64,000 bases of DNA from Streptomyces sp. NBC_00620 (GTDB lineage Bacteria; Actinomycetota; Actinomycetes; Streptomycetales; Streptomycetaceae). The stretch spans positions 2,017,001 to 2,081,000 of the forward strand of contig NZ_JAPENY010000002.1 in assembly GCF_026341825.1 (NCBI RefSeq). The letters are read 5' to 3'. The number at the start of each line of letters is the position of its first letter. The first letter of the stretch is position 1. Below, one piece after another: positions 57,951-64,000 of this stretch. Made by a program: the position numbers and the translations under genes. The notes beneath the pieces were generated by a model. That model was not told where the DNA came from. It saw only the letters and a list, made by a program, of their open reading frames with translations, and made no database searches.

Positions 57951-58802
57951 ATGGAGCTGCGCACACTGCGCTATTTCGTGGCCGTCGCCGAGGAACTGCA
58001 CTTCGGCCGGGCCGCCACCCGGCTGCACATGAGCCAGCCGCCGCTGAGCCGCGCAATCAAGCAGTTGGAGACCGACGTCGGTGCCACTCTGCTGCACCGC
58101 TCTGCCGCGGGCGTCACGCTCACCCCGGCCGGGGCGGCGCTGCTGGACGAGGCGCGCACCCTGCTCGACCAGGCCGAACAGGCACGCGTACGGGTGGCCG
58201 CGGCGGCCGGCGCATCGGCCATCACCGTCGGCATCCTGGGCGACAGCACCGACCCGGGCGCGACGCGGCTGGCCGCCGCCTACCGTCGGCGGCATCCGGG
58301 CGTCGAGGTCCGCATCCGGGACACCGACCTGACCGATCCGACCTGCGGGCTGCGCGCCGGACTTGTCGATGTCGCCCTCACCCGGGGGCCGTTCGACGAA
58401 ACCGGCCTGACGGTGCACGAGTTGCGCGCTGACCCGGTGGGCGCGGTGCTGCGCGCCGACGATCCGCTGGCCGGCCGTGACCGCCTGAAGCTGGCTGACC
58501 TGGCCGACCGCCGCTGGTTCCAGTTCCCGGAGGGCACCGACCCGGTCTGGCGGTCGTACTGGAACGGCGGCGAGCCGCGCGAGGGCCCGGTGGTGCGTGC
58601 CGTACAGGAGTGCCTGCAAGCCGTGCTCTGGAACGGCACGGTCGGGATGACCCCGCTCGGGCACGAGCCGTTCGAGCAGCTGGCGGTGGTCCCGCTGACC
58701 GACATGGCGCCGAGCCGCGTGGTGGTGGCGTGGAACGAGGGCGACGTGAACCCGCTGATCCGCTCGTTCGTGCAGATCGCCACGGCCGCTTACCGGGACT
58801 GA
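57951..58802 (+). CDS. LysR-family transcriptional regulator
   Basis: A 283-residue regulator with the standard N-terminal helix-turn-helix (ELRTLRYFVAVAEELHFGRA, ATRLHMSQPPLSRAIKQLE) and a LysR ligand domain. It starts at an ATG immediately before ELRTL; a longer open frame upstream is not used. It likely controls the divergent DoxX gene. It is convergent with the cupin gene of the hut-like cluster, with a hairpin between. Confidence 0.92.
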   Translation: MELRTLRYFVAVAEELHFGRAATRLHMSQPPLSRAIKQLETDVGATLLHRSAAGVTLTPAGAALLDEARTLLDQAEQARVRVAAAAGASAITVGILGDSTDPGATRLAAAYRRRHPGVEVRIRDTDLTDPTCGLRAGLVDVALTRGPFDETGLTVHELRADPVGAVLRADDPLAGRDRLKLADLADRRWFQFPEGTDPVWRSYWNGGEPREGPVVRAVQECLQAVLWNGTVGMTPLGHEPFEQLAVVPLTDMAPSRVVVAWNEGDVNPLIRSFVQIATAAYRD

Positions 58803-58837
58803 GCGCCGCGGCTGCGCACGCGCGGCCGCGGCGTCAG
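58799..58837. terminator. Hairpin between the convergent LysR and cupin genes
   Basis: CTGA plus CGCCGCGGC pair with GCCGCGGCG plus TCAG, with one bulged G; the stem begins at the LysR stop codon. Confidence 0.5.
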
Positions 58838-58939
58838 GGCCAGGACGGGGGAGTGCAGGATGGGCTCAGCGGCCGGTGCCCTTCCGGTTACTGACGACCG
58901 GCAGGGCGTCTCGACCGGGTCGAAGCGGCCCATCCACGA

Positions 58940-59482
58940 TCACGGGCCGATCGCATTGAGCGCGTCGAGCAGACGAGGACTCGCGGGCGAGCCCTCGTCC
59001 GGGTCACCCGGAGTGCGGTGGAGTTCGCCGTCGATGATCTCGTAGTGGCCGATGGCCTGGATGGGCGGCGAGTAGACGTGGATGGTGATGGCGCCGGCGT
59101 CGTGATCCATGCGGTGGACGCCTGATCCGGGGAACGAGAAGGACTCGCCGGGCCCGTACCGGTGGGCGCGGCGCGGCCCGCCCACCGGCAACCCCTCCTG
59201 CCAGGCGACGCCTTCGATCACGTGTACGCCGACACAGGAACCCTGGTGGTCGTGGTAGCCGGTGTCGCGCGACTCCCACCAAGTGTTCAGCCATGCCTCG
59301 GAGTTGTCGTTCCGCCACAGCAGCAGGTACGAACCGGGCCCGGAGCGGTCGAGCGCGGCGGTGTCGACGAACGCCGCCGCGCGGCGGGCGCGGTCCGCGC
59401 ACTCCTCGGGCCTGAACGGGCGGTCGGACACGCCGAGTTCGGTGAGGGCGGTGGTGTCGATCGGGGTCGGGTTCATGGTCAT
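58940..59482 (-). CDS. Cysteine dioxygenase-like cupin
   Basis: A 180-residue single-cupin protein related to cysteine/thiol dioxygenases, non-heme iron enzymes that oxidise a thiol to a sulfinate. The three-His metal site is conserved: YHDHQGS (H77, H79) and AITIHVYSPP (H135); the HVYSPP segment and the LLLWRNDNSEAWLNTWWE region are typical of the family. ATG at 59482 or 59476. It lies 41 nt downstream of the lyase homologue on the same strand and is the last gene of the operon. In the model proposed here it may oxidise a sulfur released from, or still attached to, the imidazole substrate. Confidence 0.82.
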   Translation of the reverse strand: MTMNPTPIDTTALTELGVSDRPFRPEECADRARRAAAFVDTAALDRSGPGSYLLLWRNDNSEAWLNTWWESRDTGYHDHQGSCVGVHVIEGVAWQEGLPVGGPRRAHRYGPGESFSFPGSGVHRMDHDAGAITIHVYSPPIQAIGHYEIIDGELHRTPGDPDEGSPASPRLLDALNAIGP

Positions 59483-59523
59483 CCCCTTGTGCCGGGTGCG
59501 TGTGTACGGAAGTGGTGGGCTTG

Positions 59524-61044
59524 CTAGGGGAGTTCGTCGCCGGCGAGCCAGTCCTCCAGCGCGTCGATGTCGCCGTCCGGGGCCTCGCCCGCGCCGACGA
59601 AGGGGACGGACCGGCGAATTGCCGCGTAGGCGCGTCGCGTTCCTTCGCCGAGGTCACCGGCGTGCCCGCGCAGGTCGACCGCCTGGGCGCCGCACATGAG
59701 CTCGACGGTGGCCAACCGCAGTGCCAGGCCGGCCATTTCATGGAGTCGGCGGGCCGCGGTGGGCGCCATCGTGATCCGGTCCTCGATGCCGGCCGCGATT
59801 CCGCTCGTGGGCTGTTCCAGCGTGACGGGTTGCGCGAGCAGGCGGGCCTCTCCGGCCAGGCTCGCCGCGCCGTTGGCGAGGATCGCCAGGCCGTCGTCGG
59901 GCGCGGCGGGATCGGCCCGGAGACCGTTCGGCAGACCGGTGAAGGCCGAGTCCAGCAGCTTCTGCACCCGCTCGCCCGCGATCGTGACCGCCTGGGCGAG
60001 CCCGAGCCGCGCGTAGTCGAGCGCGATGGCGACGGGGGCGATGTCGTGGTTGCCGGTCGAGATGGCGCGGTCCTCGTCGACGAGCATGATCGGGCTGTCG
60101 CCGGAGGAGGAGAGCTCGATCCCGACGGCGTGGTCGCAGTGCGCCAGCGCCTGACGGGCCGCCCCGTGGGTCTGCGGCACCACCTTGAACGCCAGCGGAT
60201 CCTGGATGGCGCGGGCCGGCCGGGCGCCGGTCAGCAGGGCGCCGCCCGACAGCAGTGCACGCAGTCGGCCGATCGTCTCGTGGGCGCCCGTGTACGGGCG
60301 TACTCCGGCGACGGCCGGGTGGATGGCGTCGACGTTCCCTGTCAGTCCCTCCAGCGACAGTGCCGCCGACACGTCGAGCGCCCGGATGGCGCGGGTCGCC
60401 CGTTCCAGGGCCAGGCAGGCGATACCGACCGAGAACGCGTTGCTGTTGACGACGGCCCCTGCCTCGCGCGGGCCGAGTTCGATCGGGGTGTAGCCGTGGG
60501 CGATCAGGGCGGCGCCGTCGGCACCGTGGCCGATGAGGGCCAGGCCGATTTCGGCGAGTTGGCTCAGATCGGCCTGCCCGATCGAGCCGAGCAGGTGGAC
60601 GCGCGGCGTCACGCCGGTGTCGAGGGCCCGGCAGTACGCGTCGGCGACCTCGGCCCGGACACCTGCGACACCGACGGCGAGGCCCGCAGCCCGTATGACC
60701 ATGGCCGCCCTGACGAACTCCCGGGGAGCCGACTGCCCGTGCCCCACGCGGTGCGCGCGCAGCAGCAGGGTCTGGAAGGCGGCCTGCCGGTCGGCCGTGA
60801 TCGCCTGGGTCTTGATCGCGCCGACGCCGGTGTTGAGTCCGTACACGGTGTCGCCACGGGCCAGTACGCCCTCAAGTGCGAGGCGTGAGGCGCCCATCCG
60901 CGTCCGGGCGGCATGTCCGAGGAGCACGCGCCTGCCACGTGCCACCGCCACCACGTCGGCCGGGCGCAGCGGCTGGTCGCCCAGGACGACCGCGCCGTCG
61001 AACGATTCCTCCCCGGCGGCCACAGGTTCCGCGATGGACGTCAT
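59524..61044 (-). CDS. Histidine ammonia-lyase-family homologue lacking the MIO cofactor triad
   Basis: A 506-residue member of the aromatic amino acid lyase superfamily, near the length of HutH. Tyr68 is kept (VYGLNTGVG), as are the QDP segment (AIQDPLAFKVVPQTHGA) and the later GN(H) region (STGNHDIAPVA). The loop that in active lyases is GSVGASGDLAPLA, whose Ala-Ser-Gly cyclises to the MIO electrophile, reads GSIGQADLSQLA (153-164): the triad is gone and the loop is one residue shorter. Ammonia elimination by the normal mechanism is therefore unlikely. Elimination of a better leaving group, such as trimethylamine from a histidine betaine, needs no MIO. It overlaps the preceding gene by 4 nt. 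Confidence 0.88.
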   Translation of the reverse strand: MTSIAEPVAAGEESFDGAVVLGDQPLRPADVVAVARGRRVLLGHAARTRMGASRLALEGVLARGDTVYGLNTGVGAIKTQAITADRQAAFQTLLLRAHRVGHGQSAPREFVRAAMVIRAAGLAVGVAGVRAEVADAYCRALDTGVTPRVHLLGSIGQADLSQLAEIGLALIGHGADGAALIAHGYTPIELGPREAGAVVNSNAFSVGIACLALERATRAIRALDVSAALSLEGLTGNVDAIHPAVAGVRPYTGAHETIGRLRALLSGGALLTGARPARAIQDPLAFKVVPQTHGAARQALAHCDHAVGIELSSSGDSPIMLVDEDRAISTGNHDIAPVAIALDYARLGLAQAVTIAGERVQKLLDSAFTGLPNGLRADPAAPDDGLAILANGAASLAGEARLLAQPVTLEQPTSGIAAGIEDRITMAPTAARRLHEMAGLALRLATVELMCGAQAVDLRGHAGDLGEGTRRAYAAIRRSVPFVGAGEAPDGDIDALEDWLAGDELP

Positions 61045-61976
61045 AGCTCGGCCTCCCGCCGGTCTTCTGCCAGCAGGGCGAGCACTGTGTCGCGTCGCGC
61101 GGCGATCTCGCGCCCGGAGCCGGGCGGGTAGTCGCCCAGCAGGCCCCGGCCGCCCTTCATGCCGGTGGCGCCGCTGCGGCGCGCCTCGCGCAGCAGGGCC
61201 GGTACCTCGGTCGAGCGGGAGAGCTGCGGGAACAACTGCTCGGCGACCGCTTCGTGGACATCGAGTCCCGCCGCGTCCATCGACGCGAACGGGCCGATCG
61301 CCGCCCAGCGCGCACCGAGGCCGGCGACGACGGCGCGATCCACGTCAGCCACCGCGCAGACGCCCTCCTCGACCAGCGCGTAGGCCTCCCGCAACAACGC
61401 GTACTGCAGCCGGTTGGCCACGAAACCCGCATGGTCGCGCAGCAGAGTGATCGGCTCCTTGCCGACGGCCCGCGAGAGCGCGGCGAGCCGCTCCAAGGTC
61501 TCCGGCGCCGTGCGGGGGCCGCCCGTCACCTCCACGAGCGGGACGAGCTCGGCCGGGTTGAACCAGTGCCAGCCGGCGAAGAGTTCGGGACGCTTCAGGC
61601 CGTTGGCGAGATCCGCAAGCCGGAGCGAGGAGGTGTTGGTGGCCACGATTCCGTCGTCCAGGACGAGCGACTCGGCCAATGCCAGGGCGACACGCTTCGC
61701 GGCCATGTCCTCGGCGATCGATTCGACGGCCAGCGCGAACGGCCCGGGCGCCTCACCGACCAGGACCGTCGCCGCCCGGACGGATTCGGGCGGCGCCGTG
61801 CCGAGTTCGACGAGGTGCTCGACCCGCCGGGAGATCTCGTCCCGGGTGGTCGCGGCGGCCTCGGGGCGGCGGACGAGCACGACCGTCTCGATGCCCGCGG
61901 CGGAGAGGCGGGCGGCGATACCGGTGCCCATGGCGCCGCCGCCGATGACCAGCACCCGGCCGGAGTGCGCGCTCAT
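61041..61976 (-). CDS. 3-hydroxyacyl-CoA dehydrogenase-like oxidoreductase
   Basis: A 311-residue dehydrogenase with the NAD fold at the start (VLVIGGGAMGTGIAARL), ATNTSSL, the catalytic His region GWHWFNPAELVPLVEV, and the C-terminal domain (GFVANRLQYALLREAYALVEEGV). It resembles stand-alone 3-hydroxyacyl-CoA or carnitine 3-dehydrogenases; the latter act on a trimethylammonium compound. It is sandwiched between the GntR regulator and the MIO-less lyase, overlapping each by 4 nt, so the three are translationally coupled. A role on an acid made after the hydratase step is inferred. Confidence 0.86.
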   Translation of the reverse strand: MSAHSGRVLVIGGGAMGTGIAARLSAAGIETVVLVRRPEAAATTRDEISRRVEHLVELGTAPPESVRAATVLVGEAPGPFALAVESIAEDMAAKRVALALAESLVLDDGIVATNTSSLRLADLANGLKRPELFAGWHWFNPAELVPLVEVTGGPRTAPETLERLAALSRAVGKEPITLLRDHAGFVANRLQYALLREAYALVEEGVCAVADVDRAVVAGLGARWAAIGPFASMDAAGLDVHEAVAEQLFPQLSRSTEVPALLREARRSGATGMKGGRGLLGDYPPGSGREIAARRDTVLALLAEDRREAEL

Positions 61977-62695
61977 CCCCAGAATCTCTGGTCGTCGAGG
62001 TGGGCGAGCAGGATCTCACCGGCGGCGTGCACATGGTCGCGCATCACCTTGCGAGCGGTCTCCGGTGTCCGGGCGCGGAGCGCGGCGGAGATCGCCTGGT
62101 GCTCGATCACGTTCATGGTCGTCATCGCCGTCTCGTCATGGGCGATGACCCGCCAGACCGAGTCGCGGGGAAAGACGCTCTGCAGCGCCTGGATGGACTC
62201 GGTCAGGCGCCGGTTGGCGGCGGCCCGGTGGATCAGATCGTGGAAGGCGGTGTTCGCCTCCGTCACGGCCGCGTCGAGTTCCGCGTCGTCGACGCGCCCG
62301 GCCGAGGTGACGGCCGCGGTGAGGCGTTCCTGAGTCCGCTCCAGATGGTCCAAGTCCTTGGTGGAGGCACGGTCGCAGGCCAGCGCGCACGCGAAACCCT
62401 CCATCTCCGCACGGAGTTCGTAGACCTCGACGAGTTCCGCCCGGGACGGCGTGCGCACCGTCGCGCCGCGATTGGGCGCCAGTTCCACGAGATTGAGCGC
62501 CTGCAACTGGCGCAGGGCCTCACGGATCGGCGTACGGCTGACGCCGAAACGCGCTGCCAGTTCCTCGTGTTGGAGTCGGGCACCGAACGGCAGCCGCCCG
62601 TCGAGGATGTCGGCGCGCAGCCGGTAGGCGATCTCGTCGGCGAGGCTCGCGACGGCGAGCGTCTCACCTTGAGCGGAGGGTGGTGGCGGGCACAT
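61973..62695 (-). CDS. GntR/FadR-family regulator with FCD domain
   Basis: A 240-residue regulator: winged helix at residues about 16-80 (HEELAARFGVSRTPIREALR) and an all-helical FCD ligand domain with metal-binding His pattern (NTAFHDLIHRAA; HQAISAALRARTPETARKVM then RDHVHAAG). FCD regulators respond to carboxylic acids or amino acid-derived ligands. It is the first gene of the minus-strand operon and lies 22 bp from the divergent urocanase-like start. A 20-bp palindrome fills that gap, so it almost certainly represses both directions. Confidence 0.92.
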   Translation of the reverse strand: MCPPPPSAQGETLAVASLADEIAYRLRADILDGRLPFGARLQHEELAARFGVSRTPIREALRQLQALNLVELAPNRGATVRTPSRAELVEVYELRAEMEGFACALACDRASTKDLDHLERTQERLTAAVTSAGRVDDAELDAAVTEANTAFHDLIHRAAANRRLTESIQALQSVFPRDSVWRVIAHDETAMTTMNVIEHQAISAALRARTPETARKVMRDHVHAAGEILLAHLDDQRFWG

Positions 62696-62708
62696 GCCCG
62701 GATACTAG

Positions 62709-62728
62709 ATTGGATCCATGGATCCAAT
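62709..62728. promoter_or_regulatory. 20-bp perfect palindrome covering the urocanase-like start codon
   Basis: ATTGGATCCATGGATCCAAT, symmetric to every base, with the ATG at 62718 at its centre. TACTAG (62703-62708) just upstream could be a -10, which would give a leaderless mRNA. Binding of GntR here would block transcription and perhaps initiation. Confidence 0.8.
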
Positions 62729-64000
62729 CAATGCCCAACTCGACGGAAGACTCGGCGTTCCGGCGCCGACAGGTGCCCAACTCCGCTGCCGGGGCTGGGA
62801 GCAGGAGGGCGTACTGCGCTGCCTCCTCAACACGCTCGATCCTGCCGTCGCCGAGGACTCGGCCCGGCTCGTCGTCTACGGCGGCCGCGGCCGGGCCGCC
62901 CGCTCCTGGGAGGCGTACGACGCGATCGTCGCCGCCCTCGAACGGCTGGGCCCCGACGAGACGTTGATGGTGCAGTCGGGCAAACCCGTGGCGGTGCTGC
63001 CGAGCCACCCCGACGCGCCGCGCGTGCTGATCTCGACGGCGATGGTCGTGCCCGCCTGGTCGGGCGAGGCGGAGTTCCGTCGCTTGGAGGACGCCGGACT
63101 CACCATGTACGGGCAGATGACGGCAGCGTCCTGGTTCTACATCGGCACCCAGGGGGTCCTGGGCTTCACCCACGAGACCCTCTCCGCCATCGCCCACCGC
63201 CACTTCGGCGGCACGCTCGACGGAAGGCGGGTGGTCACGGCCGGGCTCGGCGGCATGGGCGGCGCGCAGGGTCTCGCCATCGCGAACCTGGGCGGCCGCG
63301 GCCTGATCGTCGAGGTGGACCCCGAGCGCGCGCGGCGCAGGCTCGAAGCGGGCTGGGTCGACCGCATCGCGCCGGACTACGAAACGGCGGTCGCCGACCT
63401 CACCGGTTCGTCCGACCCCGCGGCCATCGCGCTCGTCGGCAACGTCGCCGAGATCCTGCCCCGCCTGGTGGCCGACGGCGTCGCCATCGACATAGCGACC
63501 GACCAGACGGCCGCGCACGACCTCGACCACGGGTACGTGCCCGTCGGATACACGCCGGACCAGGCACGCGTGGCCGATCCCGCCTACCGTGCCGCCGTAC
63601 AGGCCTCGTTGCGTGCGCACGCGGGCGCCCTGCTGGCACTTCGCGAGCGCGGGACGGTCGTCTTCGAGTACGGCAACAACCTGCGCGCCCAGGCGGTGGC
63701 GGCCGGAGCTCCCCGTGCGGGCGAACTCCCGGGATTCGTGGCCGAGTACGTACGCCCGATCTTCGCGCGCGGAGTGGGGCCGTACCGCTGGATCTGCCTC
63801 AGCGGTGACCCCGAGGACCTGCGCCGCAGTGAGGAAGCCGTACTGGAGGTGGTCAACTCCCCTTCTCTGGAGCGGTGGTTCACACTGGCCCGGGCCCGCG
63901 TCGCACCGCAGGGGCTGCCGGCTCGCATCTGCTGGCTCGGCCTCGGCGAACGGCACGAGGTCGGCCTGCGCCTCAACGACCTTGTCAGGCGCGGCGAGAT
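62718..64000 (+). CDS. Urocanase (HutU)-family hydratase homologue, 3' end beyond the window
   Basis: The first 427 codons of a protein that is about 550 residues in the family; no stop occurs before the window ends. Family motifs: QLRCRGWEQEGVLRCLLNTL then DP, LVVYGGRGRAARSWE, LMVQSGKP, GLTMYGQMTAASWFYIGTQG, the NAD site TAGLGGMGGAQ, TDQTAAHD, RWICLSGDPED and ARICWLGLGER with the catalytic-region Cys405. Urocanases use NAD as an electrophile to add water to an imidazole ring. The substrate-contact stretch RVLISTAMVVPAW differs from the usual RVLxANSNLVG, hinting at a modified urocanate. It has no separate leader and is divergent from the GntR operon. Confidence 0.9.
   Translation, partial: MDPINAQLDGRLGVPAPTGAQLRCRGWEQEGVLRCLLNTLDPAVAEDSARLVVYGGRGRAARSWEAYDAIVAALERLGPDETLMVQSGKPVAVLPSHPDAPRVLISTAMVVPAWSGEAEFRRLEDAGLTMYGQMTAASWFYIGTQGVLGFTHETLSAIAHRHFGGTLDGRRVVTAGLGGMGGAQGLAIANLGGRGLIVEVDPERARRRLEAGWVDRIAPDYETAVADLTGSSDPAAIALVGNVAEILPRLVADGVAIDIATDQTAAHDLDHGYVPVGYTPDQARVADPAYRAAVQASLRAHAGALLALRERGTVVFEYGNNLRAQAVAAGAPRAGELPGFVAEYVRPIFARGVGPYRWICLSGDPEDLRRSEEAVLEVVNSPSLERWFTLARARVAPQGLPARICWLGLGERHEVGLRLNDLVRRGE

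Noticed and set aside
59524..61044. Plain hutH annotation
   Set aside because: The MIO triad is missing and neighbours differ from a normal hut operon, so the gene symbol would mislead.
62000..63808. A long plus-strand frame crossing the GntR gene and the urocanase-like gene
   Set aside because: It is out of frame with the urocanase-like reading and consists of Arg/Pro/Gly-rich sequence; the true frame starts at 62718 and is open to the window end.

Overview
The window reads as chromosomal DNA of a Streptomyces-type actinomycete. Base composition is very GC-rich, starts are often GTG, and it carries an SsgA-like sporulation protein, a WhiB-family protein and three giant LuxR-type (LAL/STAND) regulators. 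About 50 protein genes are packed on both strands. I saw no rRNA, tRNA, CRISPR array, intact insertion sequence or phage module. The mix of stress, redox and regulatory genes, plus several broken genes, suggests a chromosome-arm (accessory) location.

Region 1 (145-3585) is a secreted subtilisin-family protease with its own terminator. Region 2 (3.6-25 kb) is a stress island: two HdeD/DUF308 membrane proteins, a STAS protein, a 3-hydroxyacyl-CoA dehydrogenase homologue, a kinase-like/flippase membrane fusion, two LAL regulators, a LysR regulator, a triple-BON protein, an SsgA-like protein, a receiver-like protein without output domain, a type II NADH dehydrogenase, a GH13/glucosidase pair and a DUF1003 protein. 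At least nine of its promoters share one signature: a 12-bp palindrome close to AGTCANNTGACT, then C/G-AAG or GATC, then 20-21 bp, then a TAGCGT-like -10. The palindrome is centred near -42, where a class II activator sits. This looks like one regulon, plausibly of a DevR/OsdR-like response regulator, although the regulator itself is not identified here.

Region 3 (25-48 kb) is rich in oxidoreductases and local regulators: a third LAL, a PucR regulator, P450 plus zinc alcohol dehydrogenase, a YceI-WrbA fusion, two paralogous MarR regulators sharing a CTTG/CAAG operator, a TetR-aldehyde dehydrogenase pair, a GT1 glycosyltransferase, GMC and luciferase-like oxidoreductases, WhiB, two SDRs, a Tat-exported metallo-beta-lactamase-fold protein and an aldo-keto reductase. 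Decay and rearrangement are visible: an acetoacetate decarboxylase start joined to a headless pyruvate oxidase, an aldehyde dehydrogenase scrap inside an inverted repeat, and a third HdeD copy reduced to about 100 bp under the WhiB tail.

Region 4 (48-58.8 kb) holds small regulator-enzyme pairs (MarR, TetR, LysR with an LLM oxidoreductase, pirin, acetyltransferase, LtrA, SDR, AKR, DoxX), several with clear palindromic operators.

Region 5 (58.9 kb to the end) is the most interesting: a histidine-utilisation-like cluster that is not ordinary hut. It encodes a urocanase homologue (cut by the window end), a histidine ammonia-lyase homologue that lacks the Ala-Ser-Gly of the MIO cofactor, a hydroxyacyl-CoA dehydrogenase-like protein, a cysteine-dioxygenase-like cupin and a GntR/FCD regulator whose probable 20-bp palindromic operator covers the urocanase-like start codon. 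A MIO-less lyase next to a urocanase-like hydratase suggests breakdown of a histidine betaine such as ergothioneine or hercynine, or of another N-modified histidine.
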